DNA from: Pseudomonadota bacterium
GTDB taxonomy: Bacteria; Pseudomonadota; Gammaproteobacteria; Acidiferrobacterales; Acidiferrobacteraceae
Direction of reading: 5' to 3'
Length of the DNA: 64,000 bases
Assembly (NCBI GenBank): GCA_021794595.1
Contig: JAJYQN010000065.1
Span: 1-64,000 of the forward strand
In this document: positions 27,490 to 36,637 of the stretch, in pieces
Layout of the letters: each line of letters starts with the position of its first letter
How positions within the stretch are numbered: the stretch's first letter is position 1
Position numbers and translations under genes: made by a program
Notes under the pieces: model-generated
Seen by the model: only the letters and a program-made list of their open reading frames with translations
Databases searched by the model: none
What the model was told of the DNA's origin: nothing

Positions 27490-29584
27490 CGTGACCCCCT
27501 TGCGGTTTGAGACGCGACACATCGCCTATGCCTTCGAACATCGACGAGAGCCTGGATAACAAGGCCAAACGACTGCGTCGCAGCTCCCGATCTTCGGCCA
27601 TCACTAGCACTTCAAGAAAAAACGCATCGACGACCGGCCGCAGACCGCTCAAGGCGACGAGCGCTTGTTGGTAGTCCCCTTGCTCCACCCAGGCGCTCAC
27701 ACGGGGCTGCAAGGCCTCTAGCCTCTCTGCGAGCTGGATCTCGGCGGCCTCCACGAGGGTTAAAGGCAGGGCGCTGTCCACGGCCTCAGGAGCCTGCTTT
27801 AGGATATTACGGATACGTTTATCTGCGCTAATGAGTGCGCCGGCATCCGGGCTCTGCCCGAAAAGCGCCAAGGCCTCTATGCGGCGAGTGCTATCGCTGA
27901 CCTTGACCATGCCGTATGCAAGCCCGGCATCGACCGCATCGGCGGGATAAGAGGCCGAGAGCAGGTGACGCAGCCGCTCGACTAGGAAGTCGCAGACGGC
28001 AGCGGGCGTGTCGCTTGCGAGCAGGCCCTCCGGGTATTGAGTACAGGCCTCCCGGACCAGGGCCGCGACCGGTATATCGCAGCCGGGGCGTTGCCCGATC
28101 AGTTCCCACAATCGGAGCGCGCCGATGGCGGCGCGGCGCAGCGCAAAAGGATCTTTGTCGCCCGTCGGGGCAAGACCGATCCCAAATATGCCCACCAAGG
28201 TATCGAGCTTATCGGCCAAGGCGAGCGCCTGCCCGAGCTCGGTTTGCGGCAGGGTATCACCCGCGAATCGGGGGCGATAATGCTCGGCTATGGCCTCAGC
28301 CACCGCCCTCGACTCCCCGTCATGGCGGGCGTAGTGGCCGCCCATGATGCCTTGCAGCTCCGGGAACTCGCCCACCATGCCCGTGAGTAAATCGGCCTTG
28401 CTAAGCCGGGCCGCTCGATCTGCTAGGGATTCATCGCCTCCGGTGAGTCGGGCGATGTGACAAGTCAGTCCGCGCAGGCGCCCGACCTTGTCGGCAATGC
28501 TCCCTAGGCGTTGCTGGAAGACCACGGTCTCCAATCCCTCCGCATGGGTCTCCAGGCGTTTTTTGCCGTCGTTCTGCCAAAAGAAGCGGGCATCGGCAAA
28601 GCGCGCGGCCAGCACTCGCTCGTTGCCACGGCGCACGACGGATTCGTCTGTGCTCTCGATGTTTGCCACCGTGATGAATTGCGGAAGGAGCCGGCTTTCG
28701 CGCTCAAGCGGAAAGTATTTTTGGTGATCCTGCATCGCCGCCACCAGCGCCTCTCGCGGGACCTCGAGAAAGCCTTCATCGAAAGACCCTAAGAGCGCCC
28801 GTGGCCACTCGACAAGAGACGTCACGAGGTCGAGCAGCGCCGGGTCTATCAGGGCCTTGGACTTTATGCCCGCGGCCAGGGCCTCGACCTGTTCTCGAAC
28901 CCGGGCCTTGCGTTCCTCAAAATCCGCCAACACGTATCCTTCGGTCTTCAATAGGCGGCGGTAGTCGTCGGCAGACGAGATCGCGATCTTTTGCGGGGCA
29001 TGAAACCTGTGCCCACGGGTCGTCCGCCCGGCGGTGACCGCCAAGACCGGCACGCGCACTAGGCGTTGTCCGTGTAGGAGAACGACCCAATGTACGGGGC
29101 GCACGAATTCGGTCTCGTTATCGCCCCAGCGCATGCGTCGACCCATGGGCAAGCCGCGCAGCACTTTGTCGAGAAGGGCCGGTAGGACGGCCCCCAGGGC
29201 CTGGCCCTTACGCCGTTCGCGGTAACCCAAGAAGTCCCCGCGGTCGGTGGTCAAGGTGGTGAGTGCTTCGATCGGGACCTGAAGGGAGCGGGCAAAGCCT
29301 TGCGCGGCGGCGGTCGGCGCCCCGTCTTTGCCAAAGGCTGCGCTCAAGGCGGGCCCTTTGCGCTCCACAAATTCGTCGGTTTGTTTTGCGGCTACCCCGC
29401 TTACCAGCACCGCCAGCCGGCGCGGGGCGGCAAAGCTTTGACTGTTCGCGTTCTCGCGAAGAAGTCGCGCCTCTGTCAAGGCCGCGAGGAGGCTGTGCGC
29501 GAGCACGGTACCGAGCTTATGCAGCTCCTTGGGCGGAAGCTCCTCGGTCCCGATTTCTAGTAATAATGGCTCGGTCTTAAGCAT
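27479..29584 (-). CDS. glyS: glycyl-tRNA synthetase beta subunit
   Basis: 701 residues, typical length. It begins with the [15 protein letters not shown] signature, contains the central FITVANIES region and HD-like segments, and ends in an anticodon-binding-type helical domain. Together with GlyQ it forms the bacterial alpha2beta2 GlyRS that charges tRNA-Gly. It overlaps the end of glyQ by 8 bp, so translation is coupled. Confidence 0.96.
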   Translation of the reverse strand: MLKTEPLLLEIGTEELPPKELHKLGTVLAHSLLAALTEARLLRENANSQSFAAPRRLAVLVSGVAAKQTDEFVERKGPALSAAFGKDGAPTAAAQGFARSLQVPIEALTTLTTDRGDFLGYRERRKGQALGAVLPALLDKVLRGLPMGRRMRWGDNETEFVRPVHWVVLLHGQRLVRVPVLAVTAGRTTRGHRFHAPQKIAISSADDYRRLLKTEGYVLADFEERKARVREQVEALAAGIKSKALIDPALLDLVTSLVEWPRALLGSFDEGFLEVPREALVAAMQDHQKYFPLERESRLLPQFITVANIESTDESVVRRGNERVLAARFADARFFWQNDGKKRLETHAEGLETVVFQQRLGSIADKVGRLRGLTCHIARLTGGDESLADRAARLSKADLLTGMVGEFPELQGIMGGHYARHDGESRAVAEAIAEHYRPRFAGDTLPQTELGQALALADKLDTLVGIFGIGLAPTGDKDPFALRRAAIGALRLWELIGQRPGCDIPVAALVREACTQYPEGLLASDTPAAVCDFLVERLRHLLSASYPADAVDAGLAYGMVKVSDSTRRIEALALFGQSPDAGALISADKRIRNILKQAPEAVDSALPLTLVEAAEIQLAERLEALQPRVSAWVEQGDYQQALVALSGLRPVVDAFFLEVLVMAEDRELRRSRLALLSRLSSMFEGIGDVSRLKPQGGHDES

Positions 29585-30455
29585 CGGGTTTTTGCATCCG
29601 AGGGAAGCCTAGTTCTTCGCGCTTTTGGTAGTAGTCCTGCGCTACGGCTCGGGCGAGCGCCCGAACGCGCCCGATAAAGCGCGCGCGTTCCGTCACGCTC
29701 AGGGCGTGACGGGCATCGAGCAGGTTGAATGTGTGCGAGGCATGCAGGACATGATCGTAGGCCGGTAAAGGCAAATGGCGTTCGACAAGCCGGTTGCACT
29801 CCGCCTCGTACTGCTGAAAACGGGTGTGTAAAGCTGGTATGTCGGCCTCCTCGAAATTGAAGTGAGACATCTCCACCTCGTTTTGGCGGTAAATATCGCC
29901 GTAGCGGAGGTTTTCGTTCCAGGCGAGGTCGTAAACATTGTCGACCCCCTGGAGGTACATCGCGAGGCGCTCTAGCCCGTATGTGATTTCGCCTGTCACC
30001 GGGCGGCACTCAAGGCCCCCGGCTTGTTGAAAATAAGTAAACTGCGTGACTTCCATGCCGTTTAGCCAAACCTCCCAGCCGAGCCCCCAGGCGCCGAGCG
30101 TAGGGGATTCCCAGTTATCCTCGACGAACCGCACGTCGTTTTTTAGGAGATCGATACCAAGCGCTTCCAGGGACTTTAGGTATAAACCCTGGATATCGAT
30201 GGGCGAGGGCTTAAGGGCCACCTGAAACTGGAAATAGCGCTGAAGCCGGTTGGGGTTTTCCCCGTAGCGTCCATCGGTCGGTCGGCGCGAGGATTGGACA
30301 TAGGCGGCGCGCAAGGGCTCGGGGCCTATGCTGCCGAGAAAGGTCGCGGGGTGGAATGTGCCCGCGCCGACCTCGGTGTCATAGGGCTGCTCTATTACGC
30401 AACCCTGCCGAGCCCAGTAGCTCTGCAGGGCCAAAATCAGATTTTGGAATGTCAC
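29577..30455 (-). CDS. glyQ: glycyl-tRNA synthetase alpha subunit
   Basis: 292 residues. The start [13 protein letters not shown] and [19 protein letters not shown] are diagnostic, as is the [13 protein letters not shown] class II motif. It forms the catalytic half of GlyRS. GTG 30455 with AAGGG upstream is preferred over the GTG at 30488, which adds non-conserved residues. A promoter is visible at 30568-30596, giving a leader of about 105 nt. Confidence 0.95.
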   Translation of the reverse strand: MTFQNLILALQSYWARQGCVIEQPYDTEVGAGTFHPATFLGSIGPEPLRAAYVQSSRRPTDGRYGENPNRLQRYFQFQVALKPSPIDIQGLYLKSLEALGIDLLKNDVRFVEDNWESPTLGAWGLGWEVWLNGMEVTQFTYFQQAGGLECRPVTGEITYGLERLAMYLQGVDNVYDLAWNENLRYGDIYRQNEVEMSHFNFEEADIPALHTRFQQYEAECNRLVERHLPLPAYDHVLHASHTFNLLDARHALSVTERARFIGRVRALARAVAQDYYQKREELGFPRMQKPDA

Positions 30456-30567
30456 GTCGTGGCCCTTGAAAAGAGGGTGTAAGCACACTTTCTGGTTTTA
30501 TGGAGCGTCGCGACGGTCGAAATTGCCGGTTCTTGGGTTCGCCAAAAAAACGGGCGCGCGCACGGGC

Positions 30568-30596
30568 ACTATAATGCGCGCGGGGATCTTCGGCAA
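30568..30596 (-). promoter_or_regulatory. sigma-70-type promoter of glyQS
   Basis: On the minus strand TTGCCG and TATAGT are separated by exactly 17 bp, placing the start of transcription near 30561. The spacer 30456-30660 holds this promoter and nothing else I can name. Confidence 0.6.
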
Positions 30597-30660
30597 TCGA
30601 CGGCCAATTCTTGTGTCCCGCGAGGCCCCGTGGGGTATCGGAATTCGGCGTTCCCCGACG

Positions 30661-31416
30661 TCAAAGGCGCAAGGTGGGGCGTTTCTGGACCAGGGTCTTT
30701 GGGTGCCCCAGGTATCCGACCAAGGCCAAGAGACGCATGAGTTTTGCTGTCCGGGCGCGAAAATAGGGGCTGCGGGTCGCGGGATTGCTGCCTTCGGGGT
30801 CGGGGAGCGTGGCCGCGAGTTCGGCGGCCTCGTGAACCGTGATCGCCCAAACCGGTTTTCCGAAATAGTAGCGGGAGGCGGCTGCCACCCCATACACCCC
30901 GCGACCGAATTCGGCATCGTCCAGATAGATCTCTAAAACCCGGTCTTTCGTTAAAAAATGATCGAGGGCGATCGTCAAAAGCGCCTCGTTGCCCTTCCGA
31001 AAGAAGCTCCGTGAGGGGCTTAAAAACAGGTTTTTCGCAGTTTGCTGGGTGATCGTGCTGGCGCCGAACACGATGTGGCGAGCGCGCCAGTCGTAGCGTG
31101 CCGCCCAGAGGATGGAACGTGGATCAAACCCATCGTTCTCGTAGAATGTGTCGTCTTCCCCGAGGATTGCGGCCGAGCGTAGGGCGGGCGGGATCGCCGC
31201 CAGGGCGACCGGTTGCCACCGCAAGGGGGGCCAATGCCGGGCTCTCTGATGACGAAGATAGGCGACGATAAACCGGGATTTAGGTACCGGACCGCTTGCC
31301 AGATGAGACATACTGACCCAGCGGAACGTAAGTACGCCAAGGTCTACAATGGCGACCGAGAGTGCGGCGGTAAGAAGAAGGCGAAATGGGCGCATAGGTT
31401 TCGGACGGGTAAGCAT
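30661..31416 (-). CDS. mtgA: monofunctional biosynthetic peptidoglycan transglycosylase
   Basis: About 251 residues. One N-terminal membrane anchor is followed by the GT51 domain: EDDTFYENDGFD (catalytic Glu), GASTITQQTAKNLFL and KDRVLEIYLDDAEFGRGVYG. It polymerises lipid II into glycan strands at the outer face of the inner membrane. ATG 31416 (GGAG close upstream) or ATG 31395 are possible; the ORF-track start at 31572 lies upstream of the divergent gene start and is rejected. Confidence 0.9.
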   Translation of the reverse strand: MLTRPKPMRPFRLLLTAALSVAIVDLGVLTFRWVSMSHLASGPVPKSRFIVAYLRHQRARHWPPLRWQPVALAAIPPALRSAAILGEDDTFYENDGFDPRSILWAARYDWRARHIVFGASTITQQTAKNLFLSPSRSFFRKGNEALLTIALDHFLTKDRVLEIYLDDAEFGRGVYGVAAASRYYFGKPVWAITVHEAAELAATLPDPEGSNPATRSPYFRARTAKLMRLLALVGYLGHPKTLVQKRPTLRL

Positions 31417-31498
31417 TGCTCCGGCTGCGATATACTGAGAACGGGTCCACGAAGCGGACCCAAGAATAAACGGAGAATGGCGGCAAGCCAAGGGTTTT

Positions 31499-32542
31499 AT
31501 GGAAAACGGTAAGAGAAAAGCGGTTGTCTTGCTTTCGGGCGGACTGGATTCGATGCTCGCGGCCCGACTCATGTTGGATCAGGGGATACACGTCGAAGGC
31601 ATCAACTTCTTTACCGGTTTTTGCGTCGAAGGGCACACCCACGCCGTGCGCGAAGACCGTCAAAAGCGCAACCTGCGTAATAGCGCCCTGCATTCGGCGG
31701 AACAGCTCGGGATCCGGCTCCATATCGTCGACGTCATAGACGAATACAAGGATGTGGTCCTGAACCCGCGTCATGGCTATGGCGCGCATCTCAATCCCTG
31801 CCTGGATTGTAAGGGCTTTATGGTGGGTAAGGCCCGAGCCTGGATGGAGCAAAACGGCTTTGATTTTATCGTGACCGGAGAGGTTCTCGGGCAGCGCCCG
31901 ATGTCGCAGCGGCGCGATACCTTCCCCGTCATTGCTCGCGAATCGGGGGCTACCGACCGTCTTCTGCGACCGCTTTGCGCCCGACTCCTCCCGGAGACCC
32001 TACCGGAACGGGAAGGTTGGGTGGATCGCGAACGGCTACTCGGTCTCAGCGGCCGCAATCGGAAGCCCCAGATCGCGCTCGCCGCGACCTACGGTTTCGA
32101 GTATGCCCAGCCCGCCGGGGGCTGCTGTTTTTTGACCGACGAAAATTATGCCCACAAGCTGAAGGATCTTTGGCAGAGTCGCGGTGAGCGCCGCTATGAT
32201 TTCGATGATATTATGCTTCTCAAGATAGGACGCCATCTCCGGCCGCGTCCGCACTTTAAGCTGATAGTGGGAAGGGAGGCCGGAGAAAATCGGTTTCTGG
32301 AAGGGTACCGGAATCGGTTCGTACATATGTGGGCGCTTGACCACAATGGCCCCCTCGTCCTTTTGCAGGGCTCGGCCGACGATGCCGATTTGGATCTGGC
32401 CGCATCGATAACGGCTCGATTTGGACAGGGCCGTGGCGCCCTCACAGTTCGGGTCGCCGTGGGCCAGCCGGGAGGCCTTCTGGGGGAGCGAGACGTCAAG
32501 CCCCTACCTGCCCATGCCTTGGCTGCCGAATGGTATTTATGA
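31499..32542 (+). CDS. PP-loop ATP pyrophosphatase, tRNA-thiolation-like, with C-terminal extension
   Basis: 347 residues. The N-terminal PP-loop LLSGGLDSMLAARL (about residue 10) and a Cys pair in LNPCLDCKGF (about 100) resemble MnmA/ThiI-type adenylating sulfurtransferases. GGCCFLTDENYAHKL (about residue 204) adds another Cys pair. The C-terminal 110 residues look like the NFACT-R2-type domain found in some of these proteins (recalled, not searched). The stop overlaps a TusA-like sulfur carrier in ATGA. It probably uses sulfur delivered by that carrier to thiolate a tRNA or metabolite; the target is unknown. AAGGG precedes ATG 31499. Confidence 0.78.
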   Translation: MENGKRKAVVLLSGGLDSMLAARLMLDQGIHVEGINFFTGFCVEGHTHAVREDRQKRNLRNSALHSAEQLGIRLHIVDVIDEYKDVVLNPRHGYGAHLNPCLDCKGFMVGKARAWMEQNGFDFIVTGEVLGQRPMSQRRDTFPVIARESGATDRLLRPLCARLLPETLPEREGWVDRERLLGLSGRNRKPQIALAATYGFEYAQPAGGCCFLTDENYAHKLKDLWQSRGERRYDFDDIMLLKIGRHLRPRPHFKLIVGREAGENRFLEGYRNRFVHMWALDHNGPLVLLQGSADDADLDLAASITARFGQGRGALTVRVAVGQPGGLLGERDVKPLPAHALAAEWYL

Positions 32543-32766
32543 TGCCGCACCTCGACGCCCGTTATTTATTGTGCCCAATGCCCGTTATCCGGGTAAGCGC
32601 CTGTGTAGCCGGCCTGTCGACGGGCGATGTGTTGACGGTGCGGTGCACCGACCGCGGGGCACTGAACGACGTGCCCGCCTGGTGCCGTTTGGAAGGACAT
32701 GAGGTGTTGCAGGCCGAAGCCGATTCTTCGGGCGATGTCGTTCTGACCATTTTGGTGCATAAGTGA
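32539..32766 (+). CDS. TusA-like sulfur carrier protein
   Basis: About 75 residues. The hallmark LDARYLLCPMPVIRV carries the persulfide Cys in CPMP, and TDRGALNDVPAWCRLEGH follows as in the TusA family. It relays sulfane sulfur between sulfurtransferases. The start overlaps the PP-loop gene stop (ATGA), and its own stop overlaps the CDF transporter start. In sulfur oxidisers TusA-type proteins also feed dissimilatory sulfur oxidation, but here the coupling with a PP-loop enzyme points to thiolation. Confidence 0.88.
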   Translation: MMPHLDARYLLCPMPVIRVSACVAGLSTGDVLTVRCTDRGALNDVPAWCRLEGHEVLQAEADSSGDVVLTILVHK

Positions 32767-33923
32767 CGGCCACGCGCGCGGACGGCTACCCGGATGCACT
32801 GCTCGGCGCCAGTCGTCAAAGGGCAGTTTTTAACGGCCTTCTCGTTAATGTGTGTTTGGCGACGGGGCAGCTTGCGATCGGGGTTCTCGGACGTTCAGCC
32901 GCTCTTGTCGCTGACGGCTTTCATACCCTGTCGGACCTTTTGAGCGACAGTCTGGTGTTGGTGACAGCGCGGTTTGGCGCCAAGGGCGCCGACGAAGATC
33001 ATCCATACGGCCATGCGCGCATCGAGACCGCCGGCACGTTCGGGCTGAGCCTGTTGCTTATCGGGACCGGGGTCGGGATCGCTTTGCACGCCGCCGCCGC
33101 GCTGAGCGCCCCGCAGGAGCTCGTAAGGCCGGATCTTTTGGCTCTGGCGATGGCGTGCGCCGCCATCGGAGTCAAGGAAGGGCTTTTCCGGTATATGCGC
33201 AGCGCCGCCAATCGCCTGCACTCCCAGCTTTTGCACGCCAATGCGTGGCACTATCGAACGGACGTCTTTTCTTCGACCGTCGTAGCGGTGGGGATCGCGG
33301 GGAGCATCCTTGGTGTTCGCGATTTGGACACGATCGCCGCGATAGGTGTCGCCATCCTTATCGTGCGCATGGGCGCTAACCTTGCCTGGCAGGCCCTGCG
33401 CGAACTGGTCGACACCGGGCTTGAGGCCGAGAAGCTCGAGCGTATCCGGCGTGTCATTATGTCGATAGACGGTGTGCGCACGCTCCATCTCTTACGTACG
33501 CGCCGGGCCGGCGGACTCGCCTTTGCCGATGTCCATATCCTCGTCGACGAAGGTGTGAGTGTATCGGAGGGGCATCAGATCAGTGAAATGGTGCGCATAG
33601 CACTTATGCGCCAGGTCGAAAACATGGCAGATGTCCTCGTCCATATCGATCCTGAGGACGACGAGCGCGCGGCCACTAACGCCCAGTTGCCCTTGCGTTC
33701 CGAGATCATGGCTCGGCTCGATCGTTACTTTGCCGGGATCGAGGCTGCCAAGGCGATCGAGTCCGTGGTCCTCCACTATCTGGGCGGCAAGCTTTTCATC
33801 GAGATCCGGCTGTCGCTCGATTTCGCGCCCACATCGGCGGCTGCTCGTACCCTACAGAAGCGTTTTGCCGATGCCGTGGCCCATGATCCGCAAATCGGAA
33901 CGGTCCATGTGTGTTTCCGCTAA
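32763..33923 (+). CDS. cation diffusion facilitator family metal transporter
   Basis: 386 residues. Six membrane helices lie in residues 20-210, with metal-site motifs GFHTLSDLLSD in helix 2 and HYRTDVFSS in helix 5 (HxxxD in both, as in Zn-type members), plus HPYGHARIE after helix 2. A cytoplasmic dimerisation domain follows, and the C-terminal 90 residues look like a second copy. It exports divalent metal ions using the proton gradient. GTG 32763 overlaps the TusA-like stop by 4 bp. Confidence 0.88.
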   Translation: MTATRADGYPDALLGASRQRAVFNGLLVNVCLATGQLAIGVLGRSAALVADGFHTLSDLLSDSLVLVTARFGAKGADEDHPYGHARIETAGTFGLSLLLIGTGVGIALHAAAALSAPQELVRPDLLALAMACAAIGVKEGLFRYMRSAANRLHSQLLHANAWHYRTDVFSSTVVAVGIAGSILGVRDLDTIAAIGVAILIVRMGANLAWQALRELVDTGLEAEKLERIRRVIMSIDGVRTLHLLRTRRAGGLAFADVHILVDEGVSVSEGHQISEMVRIALMRQVENMADVLVHIDPEDDERAATNAQLPLRSEIMARLDRYFAGIEAAKAIESVVLHYLGGKLFIEIRLSLDFAPTSAAARTLQKRFADAVAHDPQIGTVHVCFR

Positions 33924-33981
33924 CCGCACCGTTACGGTGCACGAATGCACCAAATATAGGCATGGCGCCCCCGTCGATCGC

Positions 33982-34007
33982 CGCCGGATCGCCGTTTCCG
34001 GCGTTTT
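33982..34007 (+). terminator. probable terminator of the PP-loop/TusA/CDF operon
   Basis: CGCCGGA and TCCGGCG form a 7-bp stem with an 8-base loop, followed by TTTT. It lies 59 bp after the CDF stop and just before the glnA promoter. A second small hairpin, GCACCG/CGGTGC, sits at 33926-33940. Confidence 0.55.
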
Positions 34008-34012
34008 CTCGC

Positions 34013-34028
34013 TGGCATATTTCGTGCA
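34013..34028 (+). promoter_or_regulatory. sigma-54-type promoter of glnA
   Basis: TGGCATATTTCGTGCA matches the -24/-12 element (TGGCAC-N5-TTGCA) with the invariant GG and GC 12 bp apart. Predicted transcription start is near 34040, giving a leader of about 57 nt. It implies NtrC-type control by nitrogen status, as for glnA in many Proteobacteria. No NtrC site was confirmed. Confidence 0.65.
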
Positions 34029-34096
34029 AAATGGCCGCCTCAGGCGTAGCTGTGAGCCCGCCGCCCCCTTATCACCCCTAGAGTCAGGAGAAAGGT

Positions 34097-35503
34097 ATGT
34101 CCGCTAATGTATTGAAGATGATTAAGGACAACGACGTAAAGTTCGTCGATTTTCGATTTACAGACACCAAAGGGAAGGAACAGCACGTCTCGGTGCCCTC
34201 ACATACGGTAGACGAGAAGCTCTTCGAAGACGGGAAGATGTTTGACGGCTCGTCCATCGCCGGATGGAAGGCTATCAACGAGTCCGACATGGTGCTCATG
34301 CCCGATGCCGACACCGCCGTCTTGGACCCCTTCACCGAGGAGCCCACCTTACTGCTGCGGTGCGACGTGTTGGAGCCCCTGACGATGAAGGGCTATGAGC
34401 GCGATCCGCGATCCATCGCCAAGCGTGCCGAGGCCTACTTGAAGACCACCGGCATCGCCGACACCGCGTTTTTCGGACCGGAACCGGAATTCTTCATTTT
34501 CGATGACGTGCGTTGGGGCGCGGATATGTCCGGCTCGTTTTGCCGCATCGACTCGGAAGAGGCCAGCTGGAACTCCGGCAAGGAATATGATGGCGGCAAT
34601 ATGGGCCACCGTCCGGGTGTGAAGGGCGGCTATTTTCCGGTTCCGCCTGTCGACTCGTCCCAGGACATCCGTAGCGCCATGGTCTTGGCGATGACCGAGA
34701 TGGGGCTTGTTGTGGAGGCCCATCACCACGAGGTCGCGACCGCCAACCAGAACGAAATCGCCACTCAGTTCGCGACGCTTGTTCGCAAGGCCGACGAGAT
34801 CCAGATTCTTAAATACTGTGTGCATAACGTCGCGCGCAACCATGGCAAGACCGCCACGTTTATGCCCAAGCCAATCGTAGGCGATAACGGCTCAGGCATG
34901 CATTGCCACCAGTCCCTGGCCAAGGGCGGCAAGAACCTCTTCGCGGGCGACGGCTACGCGGGGCTCAGCGAGATCGCCTTGTTCTACATCGGCGGCATCA
35001 TCAAGCATGCCCGAGCCTTGAACGCCATCACGAACCCGCTCACCAATAGCTATAAGCGTTTGGTGCCGGGGTTTGAAGCGCCGGTGATGCTCGCCTACTC
35101 GGCGCGCAACCGCTCAGCGTCGATCCGTATCCCGTATGTGCCGAATCCCAAGGGCCGGCGCATCGAGGTTCGTTTTCCTGATCCGGGCTCCAACCCCTAC
35201 TTGGCCTTTTCCGCCATGGTCATGGCCGGTCTCGATGGCATCGCGAACAAGATCCATCCGGGCGAGCCGACGGATCACGATCTCTATGAACTCACGCCCA
35301 AAGAGGCGCGGAAGATCCCGACCGTCTGTCATTCGCTCGATATGGCGCTCGAGGCCTTGGACAAGGATCGCAAATTCCTTACCGCGGGCGGGGTCTTCAC
35401 AGACGACCTGATCGACGCCTATATCGCCCTAAAGATGCAGGATGTGACGCGCATGCGCATGACCACGCACCCGGTCGAGTTCGACATGTACTACAGCCTG
35501 TAA
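34097..35503 (+). CDS. glnA: type I glutamine synthetase
   Basis: 468 residues, typical GSI-beta size. Seen: [26 protein letters not shown] (metal Glu), [19 protein letters not shown] (His) and the adenylylation site region EFDMYYSL near the C-terminus. It makes glutamine from glutamate, ammonia and ATP as a dodecamer. The Tyr implies control by GlnE adenylylation. AGGAG lies 7-8 bp before ATG 34097. It is monocistronic, with a sigma-54-type promoter before and a strong terminator after. Confidence 0.97.
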   Translation: MSANVLKMIKDNDVKFVDFRFTDTKGKEQHVSVPSHTVDEKLFEDGKMFDGSSIAGWKAINESDMVLMPDADTAVLDPFTEEPTLLLRCDVLEPLTMKGYERDPRSIAKRAEAYLKTTGIADTAFFGPEPEFFIFDDVRWGADMSGSFCRIDSEEASWNSGKEYDGGNMGHRPGVKGGYFPVPPVDSSQDIRSAMVLAMTEMGLVVEAHHHEVATANQNEIATQFATLVRKADEIQILKYCVHNVARNHGKTATFMPKPIVGDNGSGMHCHQSLAKGGKNLFAGDGYAGLSEIALFYIGGIIKHARALNAITNPLTNSYKRLVPGFEAPVMLAYSARNRSASIRIPYVPNPKGRRIEVRFPDPGSNPYLAFSAMVMAGLDGIANKIHPGEPTDHDLYELTPKEARKIPTVCHSLDMALEALDKDRKFLTAGGVFTDDLIDAYIALKMQDVTRMRMTTHPVEFDMYYSL

Positions 35504-35536
35504 GCTAAGTCCCAACGGACCGGGATTTGACGGCCA

Positions 35537-35569
35537 AAGGGCCCGAACGGCGTTCGGGCCCTTATTTTT
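35537..35569 (+). terminator. Rho-independent terminator of glnA
   Basis: AAGGGCCCGAAC pairs perfectly with GTTCGGGCCCTT (12 bp) around a GGC loop, followed by ATTTTT. Confidence 0.92.
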
Positions 35570-35962
35570 AGGCGACATGAACGACCGAAGAAGGCGCGTC
35601 GCTTGCCGTTATGATAAAAAGGCACGATCCCTTCGTCTGTCTGTCCATGAACCCTCGCAAATGTTCAATTCGTGTCGAGGCGTCGTAGCGATCACGATCC
35701 CTGTCTTCCCCAGCGATATCCCCAACGCTCAGGGCGCCGGGGCGCGCATTCTCGTGTACCGCGGGCCAATATAAACACCTGCCATAACGATGTGGGGCGC
35801 CGTACCGCTCGTTGATAGTGAGTTATCAGGATGTGTCCGATATAAAACCATCATTATGGAAATGGCCATGAGCGTCCGTCCTAGGCCCGATCTTATCGAG
35901 AGGTGGGGGGCCGATAATGCCGGCTCGCCGGAGTGGCGATCACAGAAACGGACGAGGTGTTT
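35570..35962. other. 393-bp spacer upstream of the ferritin-like gene
   Basis: No convincing ORF; the ORF-track 65-residue frame at 35577 has no ribosome site or motif. An inverted repeat TGATA-N6-TATCA lies around 35813-35828 and an AT-rich GATATAAAA follows at about 35838, so the regulatory region of the ferritin-like gene is probably here. The regulator is unknown. Confidence 0.35.
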
Positions 35963-36553
35963 ATGAACCGTAACCAAGTTGATGAGTTGTTGTGCGAAGC
36001 CATTGAGACAGAGCGCGGGGGCATAAAGATTTACGAGATTGCGCTGAGCTGTGCGCAAAACGGAGATTTGCGCCAGGAATGGGAAAAGTATCTGGCCGAG
36101 ACCCGGCGTCACGAGCAGATATTGAAGGATATCTGCACCGAGTTCGGCGTCAATGCCGAACGCGACACGAGCGGCAAGAAAATCGTGCGAAGCTTGGCGG
36201 AAACCCTCATAAAGGGCATGCAAGCGGCCCTGAATTCCGGCGTACGAAGCCAAGCGGAGATCGTGGCGGCCGAGGCGGTAGCGACCGCGGAAATGAAAGA
36301 TCATTTGAACTGGGAATTGATAGGACAAGTGGCCAGCAAGATGGATGGCAACGACGCCACTCTGTTGAAAAAGGCCTACAATGAAGTGGAGGACCAGGAG
36401 GACCGTCACTTCTATCACGCCAAAGGATGGGCACGCGAACTTTGGGCGGCATCGCTTGGCGTTCCCGCGGTACTTCCGCCGCCCGAAGAGAAATTGCATG
36501 TAAAAAGCGGGATGGGCGCCGCAGCGGCCCAGAGCACGCGCAAACTCATGTAA
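35963..36553 (+). CDS. ferritin-like diiron-type protein
   Basis: 196 residues, all-helical. ETERGGIKIYEIAL near the N-terminus and RRHEQIL (about 50) give Glu...ExxH-like ligands, and VEDQEDRHFYHAKGW (about 155) gives a second Glu-His set, as in four-helix-bundle ferritin/rubrerythrin-like domains. It may bind iron or handle oxidants; the specific function is not predicted. ATG 35963 with GAGGTG upstream is chosen over 35933. Single gene with its own terminator. Confidence 0.72.
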   Translation: MNRNQVDELLCEAIETERGGIKIYEIALSCAQNGDLRQEWEKYLAETRRHEQILKDICTEFGVNAERDTSGKKIVRSLAETLIKGMQAALNSGVRSQAEIVAAEAVATAEMKDHLNWELIGQVASKMDGNDATLLKKAYNEVEDQEDRHFYHAKGWARELWAASLGVPAVLPPPEEKLHVKSGMGAAAAQSTRKLM

Positions 36554-36557
36554 AAGC

Positions 36558-36593
36558 AAAAAGGGCGAGGAGCCGTGCTCCTCGCCCTTTTTT
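36558..36593 (+). terminator. terminator of the ferritin-like gene
   Basis: AAAAAGGGCGAGGAG pairs with CTCCTCGCCCTTTTT (15 bp) around CCGTG. The symmetric A/T tracts make it usable from both strands, which suits the convergent lipoprotein gene. Confidence 0.92.
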
Positions 36594-36637
36594 AAGCCCT
36601 CTTCTCGCGCTAAGGGTGCGAGAGAAGATCCGGAATG

